DNA from: Govania unica
GTDB taxonomy: Bacteria; Pseudomonadota; Alphaproteobacteria; Sphingomonadales; Govanellaceae
Direction: 5' to 3'
Length of the DNA stretch: 64,000 nt
Assembly (NCBI RefSeq): GCF_027920805.1
Contig: NZ_JANWOI010000003.1
Coordinates: 1 to 64,000, forward strand
Positions 46,056 to 54,317 of the stretch are shown here, one piece after another (within the stretch, counting starts at the first letter, position 1; every line of letters begins with the position of its first letter). The translations under genes and the position numbers were made by a program. The notes beneath the pieces were generated by a model. The model had not been told where the DNA came from, ran no database searches, and saw only the letters and a program-made list of their open reading frames with translations.

Positions 46056-46616
46056 TTAGCTTGGGGGCGTTGTCAGCAAGCCGAGACGCGGTTTGAAGAG
46101 CGCGAATTTATAGAGGCTGCTCGGCAGCATGGCCGAGCCGGTGAACAGCGGCGTCACTTCGTAATAAAATTCGGAGATGATGACATTGTCTTTGTCATTG
46201 AGCGTGAGGCCGCCCGGCAGAGTTGCCGGCTTGCCGACCTTGCCGATTTTGCTCTCGCGGTTGAGCGTGCCGCCGCCGGCATATTGCCATTGCACGACCG
46301 GGGCGTTGCTGCCGTTTTTATAGACCGAGGTCAGGATAATACGGCCTTTGTTGCCGATGGGCTGCGGGCGCATGATTTCGCTCGCGGCCAGGATGATCTG
46401 GCCGAGCTGCGCGTTGGTGACCGAGGTTTGCTGCGACACGATGTCGGCCACCGCATAAACGGATTTATCGACCTTTTGATTGATAAGCAGGAAGCGCGAC
46501 AGTTCGAATCCGCCGAGGAACAGCAGGATCAGAAAGGGCAGAATCAGGGCAAATTCGACCGCCGCGATGCCGCGTTGGTCTTGGAGGAGCTGCCGGATTT
46601 TGCGTCTGATCACCAT
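46056..46616 (-). CDS. TadE-family pseudopilin
   Basis: A 186-residue protein with the TadE signature: a short basic N-terminus, then RGIAAVEFALILPFLILLFLGGFELSR, where the Glu next to the hydrophobic segment marks the prepilin-like anchor. The rest is a periplasmic domain. The ATG at 46616 puts the anchor at the usual distance; the open frame reaches into the preceding gene. It lies 10 bases after the upstream TadE gene and 11 before tadG. Confidence 0.88.
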   Translation of the reverse strand: MVIRRKIRQLLQDQRGIAAVEFALILPFLILLFLGGFELSRFLLINQKVDKSVYAVADIVSQQTSVTNAQLGQIILAASEIMRPQPIGNKGRIILTSVYKNGSNAPVVQWQYAGGGTLNRESKIGKVGKPATLPGGLTLNDKDNVIISEFYYEVTPLFTGSAMLPSSLYKFALFKPRLGLLTTPPS

Positions 46617-46626
46617 GGCCTGTTGC

Positions 46627-47259
46627 TCAATAGGGTTCGTTCTGGACGACGGTGCGTGCCGACAGATTGAGCACGCCGTTGTTGCCCATGACACGACCGA
46701 TAAACGGGGTCTTGAGTGTCCATGGATAGGTCACCGTGTAGACCACAACCTGTTTGGCATTGCCGAGACCGTCGGCGCCCATGTCGCTGTCATATTTGCC
46801 GTTCATATTGACGTCGGTGTAATTTTCCCCTTCGTCGCGGATGCCGTTGCCGTTGGTGTCGATGAAGGGTTCGGGCTGACCGATCTGGTCGAACTGGTTA
46901 TAGGCCTTGGTGGTGATGCTGATCTTATTCGCATCAAGCAGGATGCCGGCACGGTCATTCAGGATCTTGCGCATGGCGGTCAGGCGGGCGGTCTGATCTT
47001 CAAAATTGCCGTTGGCGCTATAGCCGGTTTTTCCCAGGCGCGAGGCGGTAAAGGTGGCGCTTTCCATGATTTGCTGCGCCAGCATGGCGAGGCCCATTTC
47101 AAGCGTGCCGAAGGTCAGCAGAAACAACACCGGGGCGATCAGTGCGAACTCAAGCGCGGTCGCACCCTCCTGATCCTTCCGGAGAGTGCGGAGGCGCAGC
47201 CGGAAGGACAATTTTCCGCTGCGGGCTGAGAATGCCGGCCGATGTCGCGTCGCGGGCAT
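46627..47259 (-). CDS. TadE-family pseudopilin
   Basis: A 210-residue protein with the same TadE pattern: basic N-terminus, GATALEFALIAPVLFLLTFGTLEMGLAM, then a periplasmic domain. One part, DTNGNGIRDEGENYTDVNMNGKYD, looks like two calcium-binding DxNxNG loops, which is unusual for TadE. ATG 47259 is chosen to match the family N-terminus. First gene of the tadE-tadE-tadG set. Confidence 0.85.
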   Translation of the reverse strand: MPATRHRPAFSARSGKLSFRLRLRTLRKDQEGATALEFALIAPVLFLLTFGTLEMGLAMLAQQIMESATFTASRLGKTGYSANGNFEDQTARLTAMRKILNDRAGILLDANKISITTKAYNQFDQIGQPEPFIDTNGNGIRDEGENYTDVNMNGKYDSDMGADGLGNAKQVVVYTVTYPWTLKTPFIGRVMGNNGVLNLSARTVVQNEPY

Positions 47260-47451
47260 GATACGGGCCTTCTGTCGCTGTGCTTGTCGGGGCGGTTTAT
47301 ACTGCCTCCGCTGTTGGGGTGAGGATAGCGGGCAGGCATGAATCAAGGGTTAAACAATACTTACCATTTGTAATAATTTGCTCCCATTCCGGCCGAGGCC
47401 GATCAAAAGCTGACTTGCGTCTTCCGGCCAGTTGAGCCTATAACGGCGCCA

Positions 47452-47643
47452 GACGGTGCCCTTCGCAAGGAGGGGTAATAGGGAATGCGGTGAGGTCTGC
47501 CTGGTTAGGTTGGCTAAATCCGCGGCTGTACCCGCAACTGTAAGCGGCGAGCCTCCGGTCCAATACGCCACTGAAGACCCCGTAGGTCTTTGGGAAGGCA
47601 GGGCCGGCAGGTGATGACCCGCGAGCCAGGAAACCTGCCGTCG
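47452..47643 (+). promoter_or_regulatory. Cobalamin (B12) riboswitch
   Basis: The conserved blocks of the adenosylcobalamin riboswitch appear in order: GGTGCCCTTCG, TAGGGAATGCGGTGAG, CCGCGGCTGTACCCGCAACTG, TCCGGTCCAATACGCCACTG, GGGAAGGCAGG, and the B12 box GAGCCAGGAAACCTGCCGTCG. It lies 180 bases before btuB, which it should switch off when B12 is present. Confidence 0.95.
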
Positions 47644-47724
47644 CGTCGTCCTACCCGGGGCCGGGTTCTGTCCATGGGAGCGGCTCAACCGCTGTGGCGA
47701 CACCTTGAAAAAAGGGGTTGGCCG

Positions 47725-47823
47725 ATGCGTGTCTGTTTGACGTTCGTATTCTATTGCGCTTCATGCTGCGGATTCCGCGGGCATCCCCTTGATTTTATGT
47801 CTTACCAAGGGAATCGCCTATGA
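47725..47823 (+). CDS. Short Cys-rich leader ORF coupled to btuB
   Basis: A 32-codon frame between the riboswitch and btuB. It has its own Shine-Dalgarno (AAGGGG, 7 bases before the ATG) and its stop overlaps the btuB start as ATGA (47820-47823). The peptide is hydrophobic at first and has four Cys (MRVCLTFVFYCASCCGF...). btuB also has its own AAGGGA. The peptide may be a translational coupler that carries the riboswitch decision into btuB translation, or may be chance; no homologue is known to me. Confidence 0.4.
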   Translation: MRVCLTFVFYCASCCGFRGHPLDFMSYQGNRL

Positions 47824-49703
47824 AACCGACATTCAAGATCCGGCCTATCCGGACTTTGCTTTCCACCACCATATTGACCGGCGCGCTGGTCACGTCTCTG
47901 CATGCGGAACCGGCACCACTGCCCGATCCGGCGGCGGGCCCGGCAAGCGTGATGCTGGTCACGGCAACGCGCACGGCCCAGCCGGTGGAGCGCATCGGCA
48001 GTTCCATTTCCGCGCTCAGCAGCGATGAGATCGAGCTTCGGCAATATCATTTTCTCTATGATGCTTTAGGCGCGCTGCCGGGGGTGTCGATCAATCAGAA
48101 CGGATCGTTTGGTGGCACGGCCACGGTGCGCATTCGCGGCATGAACGGGGACCACACCATGGTTCTGGTCGATGGCGTGAAGGTCAATGATCCGTCGAGC
48201 CCGGGCGGCGCGTTCGATTTCGGCACCCTCGACCTTAATGATGTTGAGCGGATCGAAGTGCTGCGCGGCCCGCAGAGCACGCTTTATGGCAGTGACGCTA
48301 TTGGTGGCGTGGTCAATATCATCACCAAGCGCGGCAGCGACGGTTTCTCGCTGTCGGGCTATGCTGAGGGCGGATCTTACAAGACCTTCCGCGGCGGGGC
48401 CACGCTGAGCGGCAAGGATCGCGGCTTTGATTACCGCCTGTCGCTGAGCGGCGTCACCACGGACGGCATTTCGAAAGCCGACAAGCGCGACGGCAACATG
48501 GAAAAAGACGGTTATGACAGTGTGACCCTGTCGAGCAATCTTGGTTATCAGGTGACGGATGAATTCCGGCTTGAGGGCTTTGCGCGCTATTCCGATAGCC
48601 GGGTCGAATATGACGGCTGGGGTCCGCTGACCGGCGCGGCCGACAGTGACGATTATTCGCGGTCCAAGGAAACCGTCATGGGCGGTCGGACCCGGGTGAC
48701 GGTGATGGACGGCAAGTTCGAAAATATTGTCGGCATCACTTACAGCCATATCGACCGCAAGAATTACGAGGACGGCGCGTTCAACTTCGGTGCCACCGGC
48801 AAGCGCACAAACATCAGCTATCAGGGCAATTACACCCTGGCTGAAGGCACGGTGCTGACCTTCGGTGCGGAAAACGAAGTCACAAGCTTCGATACCGGGA
48901 CTGAGCATGCGTCCATCACCATGGACAGCGTCTATGCGCAGGCTCAGGTATTGCTGTTCGATGCGCTGACGCTGACCGGCGGGGTGCGTTATGATGATCA
49001 TGAAATCTTCGGCAGCAAAACCACGCTGCGCACCACGGCGGCTTATGATCTTGCGGCGACCGGCACTGTGTTCCGTGGTAGCTGGGGGCAGGGGTTCAAG
49101 GCACCGACGGCCTATCAGCTGACGTTTTTCTGTTGCGGTATGGCCGGTCCGGCGACCAACCTGAAGCCTGAGGAATCCGAAGGCTGGGATGCCGGGGTCG
49201 AACAGACGTTCCTGGATGGCAAGGTGACGGCGTCGCTCACCTATTTCCATCAACTGACCGACAACCTGATCGATTTCGCCTTCCCGCAAGGCTATATCAA
49301 CGTTGCCAAGACGCGCTCGAAGGGTGTCGAGGCCGGGTTGCAGGTGACGCCGGTCGAATGGTTCACGCTTGATGCGAACTATACCCATACGGCGGCGATC
49401 AACCGCATCACCGGGAAGGATCTGGCCCGGGTGCCGAAAGATCTTGTCAATGTGACGGCGACTGTCCGTCCGATCACGCCATTGTCGCTGTCGGTGGCTG
49501 CCCGCTATCGCAGCAAGCAGATGGATAGCTACGGTCTGGTGGATGAGTGGGTGCGCTTCGACCTGCGCGCGGCTTATAAGATTGATGAGCGCGTGGAACT
49601 TTATGCCCGTGTCGAAAATCTTTTCGACAAGAAATATCAGGAGGTCTATGGCTTCGGGACACCGGGAATTTCGGGCTATGCGGGGATTCGTGGCCGCTTC
49701 TAG
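47820..49703 (+). CDS. btuB: TonB-dependent vitamin B12 receptor
   Basis: A 627-residue outer-membrane receptor. After a signal peptide (about 1-29) comes a TonB-box-like VMLVTATRT, then the plug domain (YDALGALPGVSINQNGSFGGTATVRIRGMNG in pattern, LVDGVKVNDPSSPGG, VLRGPQSTLYGSDAIGGVVNIITK), then a 22-stranded barrel ending in GYAGIRGRF with a terminal Phe. The plug motifs and the length are those of BtuB, and a cobalamin riboswitch precedes it. It starts an operon with btuF, btuC and btuD. Confidence 0.93.
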   Translation: MKPTFKIRPIRTLLSTTILTGALVTSLHAEPAPLPDPAAGPASVMLVTATRTAQPVERIGSSISALSSDEIELRQYHFLYDALGALPGVSINQNGSFGGTATVRIRGMNGDHTMVLVDGVKVNDPSSPGGAFDFGTLDLNDVERIEVLRGPQSTLYGSDAIGGVVNIITKRGSDGFSLSGYAEGGSYKTFRGGATLSGKDRGFDYRLSLSGVTTDGISKADKRDGNMEKDGYDSVTLSSNLGYQVTDEFRLEGFARYSDSRVEYDGWGPLTGAADSDDYSRSKETVMGGRTRVTVMDGKFENIVGITYSHIDRKNYEDGAFNFGATGKRTNISYQGNYTLAEGTVLTFGAENEVTSFDTGTEHASITMDSVYAQAQVLLFDALTLTGGVRYDDHEIFGSKTTLRTTAAYDLAATGTVFRGSWGQGFKAPTAYQLTFFCCGMAGPATNLKPEESEGWDAGVEQTFLDGKVTASLTYFHQLTDNLIDFAFPQGYINVAKTRSKGVEAGLQVTPVEWFTLDANYTHTAAINRITGKDLARVPKDLVNVTATVRPITPLSLSVAARYRSKQMDSYGLVDEWVRFDLRAAYKIDERVELYARVENLFDKKYQEVYGFGTPGISGYAGIRGRF

Positions 49704-50583
49704 GGCCATTTCCTTTGTGACGGGGGGGCGGGGCGTTGTCCTCGCCCTCACGGCTTTTTTATGCGCGGGGACTTGTGCGGCGGCACCGCAGCGGGTGATC
49801 TCGCTTGATTTTTGTGCCGATCAGTTTTTGCTGGCGCTGGCCGACCGCAGCCAGATTGCGGCGGTGTCGCGGGATGTGGGCAATGAACGGTCCTATCTCG
49901 CGGCGGCCGCGAAGGGCTTGCCGCAAAGTGGTGACAGTATCGAGGATATCGTGGTCGAGCATCCGGATCTTGTGCTCAGGGTCTGGGGCGGCGGCTATCG
50001 GGTGGATGAGATGCTTGGGCGGTTCCGGGTGCCGGTGGTGACCATTCCGTTCACGCAGGATCTTGCCGGATTGCGCCAGAGCCTGCGTGATGTGGGGCAT
50101 GCGCTTGGGCAGGAGGCGCGAGCCGACGATCTGATTGTCGATATGGACCGGCGGCTTGCGGCGGTGGAGACAAAGTGGCGGCATCTGCGGCCCGAAGACC
50201 GTCCGCGCGCGGTTTATATTACGCCGGGCGGTGTGCTGGCCGGGGCGGGCACGCTGATGGATGCCATGATGCAGGCGGCGGGCCTGCGCAATCTGACGGC
50301 GGAGGCGGGATATAGGGGATGGCAGAGCGTCGACCTTGAACGCTTGCTGCTGACCGATCCGGATGTGATTGTGCTCGGGTTTCAGGATCTGGTGGCGAAC
50401 CGCGCCGAACGCTGGCAGCCGGGACGGCATGATGCCTTGAAACAGTTCATTGCAGCACGGCCGAACGTGGAGATTCCGTCGCGTGTGATCGCCTGTTCCG
50501 CCTGGTATTTTGTCGATGGCGTTGAGGCGATTTTTGATCGTCTCGTCGCCCCGCGTCTTCAGCCGGAAAGGCCGCGACCATGA
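49678..50583 (+). CDS. btuF: Periplasmic B12-binding protein
   Basis: A 301-residue substrate-binding protein with a signal peptide (about 1-35). It has the two-lobed class III pattern: RVISLDFCADQFLLALADRSQIAAVS, EDIVVEHPDLVLRVWGGGYRVDEML, a long linking helix, and LLTDPDVIVLGFQD in the second lobe. I take the ATG at 49678, which overlaps the end of btuB by 26 bp; in-frame GTG codons at 49690 and 49717 are alternatives. It hands B12 to BtuCD and ends with an ATGA overlap with btuC. Confidence 0.88.
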   Translation: MRGFVAASRAISFVTGGRGVVLALTAFLCAGTCAAAPQRVISLDFCADQFLLALADRSQIAAVSRDVGNERSYLAAAAKGLPQSGDSIEDIVVEHPDLVLRVWGGGYRVDEMLGRFRVPVVTIPFTQDLAGLRQSLRDVGHALGQEARADDLIVDMDRRLAAVETKWRHLRPEDRPRAVYITPGGVLAGAGTLMDAMMQAAGLRNLTAEAGYRGWQSVDLERLLLTDPDVIVLGFQDLVANRAERWQPGRHDALKQFIAARPNVEIPSRVIACSAWYFVDGVEAIFDRLVAPRLQPERPRP

Positions 50584-51560
50584 GGGTTTTATTGGTGCTG
50601 GCGGGCTTGCTGGTGATCGCGATGGTGGCGGCGCTGGCTTATGGCCCGGCGACCTCGGGCCTTTTCGATGCCATGCGGGCTTTGATCGGCTTGGGCGATC
50701 CGCATGTGGTGGCGGTGGTGCAGGAGGTGCGGCTGCCGCGCGTGCTGCTTGGGGTTCTGGTCGGCGGCACGCTTGGGCTGTCGGGGGCGGCGTTGCAGGG
50801 ATTGTTGCGCAATCCGCTGGCCGATCCGGGAGTCATCGGCGTGTCGGCTTCGGCGGCGTTTGGCGCTGTGCTGGTGCTCTATTTCGGTCTTGCGGCCCTG
50901 TCACCGTTTGTGCTGCCGGTGGCGGCCATCGGCTTTGCCATGCTTGCGACCTTTGCCCTGTATCTGGTGGCGAGCCGGGATGCGAGCGTGGTCACGCTGA
51001 TTTTGGCCGGGGTGGCGATTTCAAGTTTGATGAATGCGCTGACGTCGCTTGCCATCAACCTGTCGCCGAACCCCTATTCCATGAGCGAAATTGTGTTGTG
51101 GCTGTTCGGCTCGCTCAACAATCGCGGCATGAGCGATGTGCTGGTGGCGGCGCCGTTCATTGTCGCCGGTGGTGCGATGTTGCTGATGGCCGGGCGGTCG
51201 CTCGATGCGTTGCTGTTGGGGGAGGATGCGGCGTCGTCGCTTGGGGTTGATCTGCGGCGTTTGCGGCGGTTAATTATTGTCGGCACGGCGCTTGCGGTGG
51301 GGGCGAGCGTTGCGGCCACCGGGGCGGTTGGGTTTGTCGGTTTGATCGTGCCGCATCTGGTGCGGCCGTTCGTGGGCTATCAACCGTCGCGGGCCTTGCT
51401 GCCGAGTGCGCTGGCCGGGGCGTTGCTGCTGGTGCTTGCTGATCTTGGCATTCGCGCCTTGCCGGGGGCGCAGGAATTGAAACTCGGGGTGGTGACGGCT
51501 CTGATTGGCGCGCCGTTCTTTTTCCATCTGTTGATCGCCACCCGGAGGCGCATGCGATGA
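50580..51560 (+). CDS. btuC: B12 ABC transporter permease (FecCD family)
   Basis: A 326-residue permease with about ten membrane segments. EVRLPRVLLGVLVGGTLGLSGAALQGLLRNPLADPGVIGVS is the family signature in the first third, GFVGLIVPHLVRPFVGYQPSRALLPSALAGALLL the coupling loop near the end (both written only as pattern). Overlaps btuF and btuD by 4 bp each. Confidence 0.92.
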   Translation: MRVLLVLAGLLVIAMVAALAYGPATSGLFDAMRALIGLGDPHVVAVVQEVRLPRVLLGVLVGGTLGLSGAALQGLLRNPLADPGVIGVSASAAFGAVLVLYFGLAALSPFVLPVAAIGFAMLATFALYLVASRDASVVTLILAGVAISSLMNALTSLAINLSPNPYSMSEIVLWLFGSLNNRGMSDVLVAAPFIVAGGAMLLMAGRSLDALLLGEDAASSLGVDLRRLRRLIIVGTALAVGASVAATGAVGFVGLIVPHLVRPFVGYQPSRALLPSALAGALLLVLADLGIRALPGAQELKLGVVTALIGAPFFFHLLIATRRRMR

Positions 51561-52321
51561 TTGCGGTTGACCAGTTGTCGGTGACGCTTGGCGCGCGTCA
51601 GGTGCTTGAGGACGTAAGCTTCAATGCTCCGCGCGGGGTGGTGACCGGATTGCTGGGGCCGAATGGCGCGGGCAAGACCACGGCGCTCAGGGCGTTGCTT
51701 GGGCTTGTGCCCGAGGCGCGCGGACATGTGTTGTTGGGCGGCGTCGATATCCGTTCGCAAGCGGCGGCGGAGCGGGCTCGGCAGATGGCTTATCTGCCGC
51801 AGGGCGGGGTGGTGCATTGGCCGGTCGATGTGGAGACGCTGGTGACGCTTGGCCGTCATCCGCACCGGACGTCGCTTGGGCGGCTCACGGCAGAGGATCG
51901 CGCGGCTATCAAGCGTGCCATGGCGGAAACCGATGTGCTGCATCTGCGCGATCGGCCGGTCACGCAACTGTCGGGCGGGGAACGCATGCGGGCCCTGCTC
52001 GCGCGGGCGCTTGCCACCGAGGCCCGGGTGCTGTTGGCGGACGAGCCGGTGGCGGCGCTTGATCCTCTTCATGTGCTGTCGGTCATGACGTTGTTTGAGC
52101 GGCTCGCGGCTGAAGGACGCACTGTGGTTGTGGTGCTGCATGACCTTGCGCTGGCGGCACGGTTCTGCCGCCATCTGGTGCTGCTTGATAATGGCCGGGT
52201 GGCGGCCAGCGGCAAGCCGGCCGATGTGCTGACGCCCAAGCATCTCGCGGCGGTTTACGGCGTGCGGCTGGTGGGCGATCTTGGCGCAGCGCAGTTTGAT
52301 TTTGCCATTCCACCCGAATGA
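51557..52321 (+). CDS. btuD: B12 ABC transporter ATP-binding protein
   Basis: A 254-residue ABC ATPase: Walker A GPNGAGKTTALRA near 34-46, signature LSGGERMRALLARAL near 137-151, Walker B VLLADEPVAALDP near 157-169, switch His in VVLHDLALAARF. With btuB, btuF and btuC it completes a B12 uptake route controlled by the riboswitch. The 43 bases to the next gene hold no clear terminator. Confidence 0.92.
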   Translation: MIAVDQLSVTLGARQVLEDVSFNAPRGVVTGLLGPNGAGKTTALRALLGLVPEARGHVLLGGVDIRSQAAAERARQMAYLPQGGVVHWPVDVETLVTLGRHPHRTSLGRLTAEDRAAIKRAMAETDVLHLRDRPVTQLSGGERMRALLARALATEARVLLADEPVAALDPLHVLSVMTLFERLAAEGRTVVVVLHDLALAARFCRHLVLLDNGRVAASGKPADVLTPKHLAAVYGVRLVGDLGAAQFDFAIPPE

Positions 52322-52363
52322 GGCATGCTCTCTGCTGTGATTGATTGCAGAGGGGGGAGCATC

Positions 52364-52774
52364 ATGCAAAATCCGCGTGCCGAGCGTATCAAGACCGATC
52401 CCGATCCGTTTGAACCTTTTTGCCTGTCGCAGGGCTTCCGCGTCGGCGATGTTATATATCTGTCCGGTCAGGCGGCGCTTGATCTTGAGGGCAATATCAT
52501 CGGTGCCGGTGATTTCGATGCCCAGGCGGATCAGGTGTTTCGCAATATCGATCAGCTGTTGACCACGGCCGGATCCAGTCTGGCCGAGGTGGTCAAGGTC
52601 ACCATTTACCTGACCGATATGAGCCATTTTCCGAAAGTCATCGAGCTGCGGCGCAAATGGTTCACCGCACCCTATCCGGCCGACAGCATTGTGGAAGTGC
52701 GGGCACTCGCCTTGCCGGAGCTGATGATCGAGATCGAAGCCATGGCCATCGCCGGGGTGCGCAAGACCGGCTGA
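52364..52774 (+). CDS. RidA family protein
   Basis: A 136-residue YjgF/YER057c/UK114 protein: LSQGFRVGDVIYLSGQAALD, QADQVFRNIDQLLTTAGSSLAEVVKVTIYLTDMSHFPKV, and VEVRALALPELMIEIEAMA. The Arg that deaminates imines in RidA should be in IVEVRALALP (Arg present). GGGGGGAG stands before ATG 52364. It probably removes reactive enamines, or is a related subfamily. It follows btuD closely but belongs to a different function. Confidence 0.88.
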   Translation: MQNPRAERIKTDPDPFEPFCLSQGFRVGDVIYLSGQAALDLEGNIIGAGDFDAQADQVFRNIDQLLTTAGSSLAEVVKVTIYLTDMSHFPKVIELRRKWFTAPYPADSIVEVRALALPELMIEIEAMAIAGVRKTG

Positions 52775-52788
52775 GATTTGTCGGTTAA

Positions 52789-52854
52789 TCTTACAACTTC
52801 CTTGTAAGATTGCATGGGAAGTCCTGGTTTTCCGCCAGTGGAACGAAACTTGCT
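52789..52854 (+). promoter_or_regulatory. Sigma-54 promoter with upstream inverted repeat, first PEP-CTERM gene
   Basis: TGGAACGAAACTTGCT (52839-52854) fits the sigma-54 -24/-12 element with GG and GC ten bases apart. Fifty bases upstream TCTTACAA (52789-52796) and TTGTAAGA (52802-52809) form a perfect inverted repeat that may bind an enhancer-binding protein such as PrsR. The same arrangement, less perfect, precedes the second PEP-CTERM gene. Confidence 0.75.
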
Positions 52855-52897
52855 TAACAATTTGTTAGTAGTTTTGCTTTGGGGGGAGACTTGAGTG

Positions 52898-53461
52898 ATG
52901 ATGCGGATCTGGATGCTGGCAGTTGCGGCTGCAATGATGTTTGGGGCCACTACGGCTGAGGCTTCCCTGATGGGCAGTCAGGTGAAGGTGAATTATTATT
53001 TTCCGGATCTTGCGCATGTTTATACGACCCAGACCGTGACGGTCGGGGCTGGAAGTGAAATTACCTGCCCGGGCGCGTCGCCATCGTGCGCTACTATGCG
53101 GATCTTTGACCTCGACATCGCAGCGTCTTCGCTGACGGTGCGCCTGGGGTTCCATGATAGTTTTACTCCAGCTTTATTTAACGGGTTCAGCTTTGAGGAT
53201 CTTGATTTCGGTGACGGGGCGGTCCTTTCGGGCGTGGCTCTCGACACCAATATCCTTGGCCTTGATCTGAGCCGGGTGAGCTTTGGCGATCATTTCGTCC
53301 GGATCAATCTGAGAGAGCTCGGCTTTACGTCGCAGAGCTTCTTCGCGTTGAATTTCACCACGAGCGATGCCGCTCTGGTGCCTGAGCCGGGCGCTCTGGG
53401 GTTGCTTGGTCTGGGGCTTATCACACTTGGGGCGGGCCTGGGCCGGCGGCGCAAGATCTGA
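52898..53461 (+). CDS. PEP-CTERM sorting domain protein
   Basis: A 187-residue secreted protein: signal peptide (MLAVAAAMMFGATTAEA), a beta-rich body with two Cys near residues 54 and 60, and a C-terminal sorting signal VPEPGALGLLGLGLITLGAG followed by GRRRK. The Pro-Glu-Pro motif, hydrophobic stretch and basic tail are the mark of exosortase substrates, which are cut and joined to the cell surface or exopolysaccharide. It is a close paralogue of the gene at 53686. No exosortase is in the window. The start at 52898 follows GGGGGGAG by nine bases; ATG 52901 or GTG 52895 are possible. Confidence 0.9.
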   Translation: MMRIWMLAVAAAMMFGATTAEASLMGSQVKVNYYFPDLAHVYTTQTVTVGAGSEITCPGASPSCATMRIFDLDIAASSLTVRLGFHDSFTPALFNGFSFEDLDFGDGAVLSGVALDTNILGLDLSRVSFGDHFVRINLRELGFTSQSFFALNFTTSDAALVPEPGALGLLGLGLITLGAGLGRRRKI

Positions 53462-53493
53462 GTTGCTCGGAAATCTTAAGGATTAAACATAGC

Positions 53494-53531
53494 AAAAGCA
53501 GCTGCCGGCCATTTGGTTTGCAGCTGCTTTT
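53494..53531 (+). terminator. Terminator after the first PEP-CTERM gene
   Basis: AAAAGCAGCTG (53494-53504) pairs with CAGCTGCTTTT (53521-53531), followed by T. It separates the two PEP-CTERM genes, so each is transcribed alone. Confidence 0.8.
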
Positions 53532-53628
53532 TGCAATCCGGCCGATGGTCGTGATCGGCCGCCGGCTTTGTCGGTAATCCTTACAACTCTGCTGTCGCGC
53601 CATGGAGAAATCCGCCAATTTCTGCCAT

Positions 53629-53644
53629 TGGTACGGGAATTGCT
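53629..53644 (+). promoter_or_regulatory. Sigma-54 promoter of the second PEP-CTERM gene
   Basis: TGGTACGGGAATTGCT has GG and GC ten bases apart as in sigma-54 promoters and aligns with 52839-52854. A TCGGTAAT...TTACAAC block 40-50 bases upstream is shared with the first promoter. Confidence 0.75.
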
Positions 53645-53685
53645 TAGCGTGTGGGAGTGGGTGTATTTTTACTTGAGGGTGGATA

Positions 53686-54249
53686 ATGGCGCGGATCTGG
53701 ATGTTGGTTGTTGCGGCCGCAATGATGTTTGGGGCCAATACGGCGGAGGCTTCCCTGATGGGCAGTCAAGTGAAGGTGAATTATTATTTTCCGGATCTTG
53801 CACATGCTTATGCGACCCAGACCGTGACGGTCGGGGCCGGTAGTGAGATCGCATGCCCAGGCGGGTCGCCGTTATGCGTGCTTGTTGGGGATTTTGACCT
53901 CGATATCGTGGCGTCTTCGGTTACGGTGCGCCTGGGGTACATGGGTATTTTTAATAAGACCTCATTTAACGGGTTCAGCTTTGAGAATCTTGATTTCGGT
54001 GATGGGGCGGTTCTTTCGGGCGTGGCTCTCGACACCAATATCCTTGGTCTTGATCTGAGCCGGGTGAGCTTTGGCGATCATTTCGTCCGGATCAATCTGA
54101 GCGAGCTCTACTTTACGTCGCAGAGCTTCTTCGCGCTGAATTTCACCACGAGCGATGCCGCTGCGGTGCCTGAGCCGGCTGCTCTGGGGTTGCTTGGTCT
54201 GGGGCTTATCACGCTTGGGGCGGGCCTGCGCCGGCGGCGCGGAGTTTAA
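53686..54249 (+). CDS. PEP-CTERM sorting domain protein (paralogue)
   Basis: A 187-residue paralogue of the preceding gene. Most of the sequence is identical, including SLMGSQVKVNYYFPDLAHAY and DTNILGLDLSRVSFGDHFVR, with changes mainly around the Cys pair (CPGGSPLCVLVGD) and in the following strand. The sorting signal is VPEPAALGLLGLGLITLGAG followed by RRRR. Tandem duplication that includes the promoter. The variable part near residues 55-90 may be the surface that differs in binding. Confidence 0.9.
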   Translation: MARIWMLVVAAAMMFGANTAEASLMGSQVKVNYYFPDLAHAYATQTVTVGAGSEIACPGGSPLCVLVGDFDLDIVASSVTVRLGYMGIFNKTSFNGFSFENLDFGDGAVLSGVALDTNILGLDLSRVSFGDHFVRINLSELYFTSQSFFALNFTTSDAAAVPEPAALGLLGLGLITLGAGLRRRRGV

Positions 54250-54277
54250 ATCGCCCGCCTTTTTGCCGATAAATACC

Positions 54278-54317
54278 GAAACAGCTGCAGGTCCGTCGAT
54301 CTGCGGCTGTTTCTTAT
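54278..54317 (+). terminator. Terminator after the second PEP-CTERM gene
   Basis: GAAACAGCTGCAG (54278-54290) pairs with CTGCGGCTGTTTC (54301-54313) with one G-U pair, followed by TTA. Confidence 0.7.

Noticed and set aside
48066-49751. 561-codon minus-strand frame opposite btuB
   Set aside because: Antisense shadow of btuB; no motif, and the plus-strand receptor is clear.
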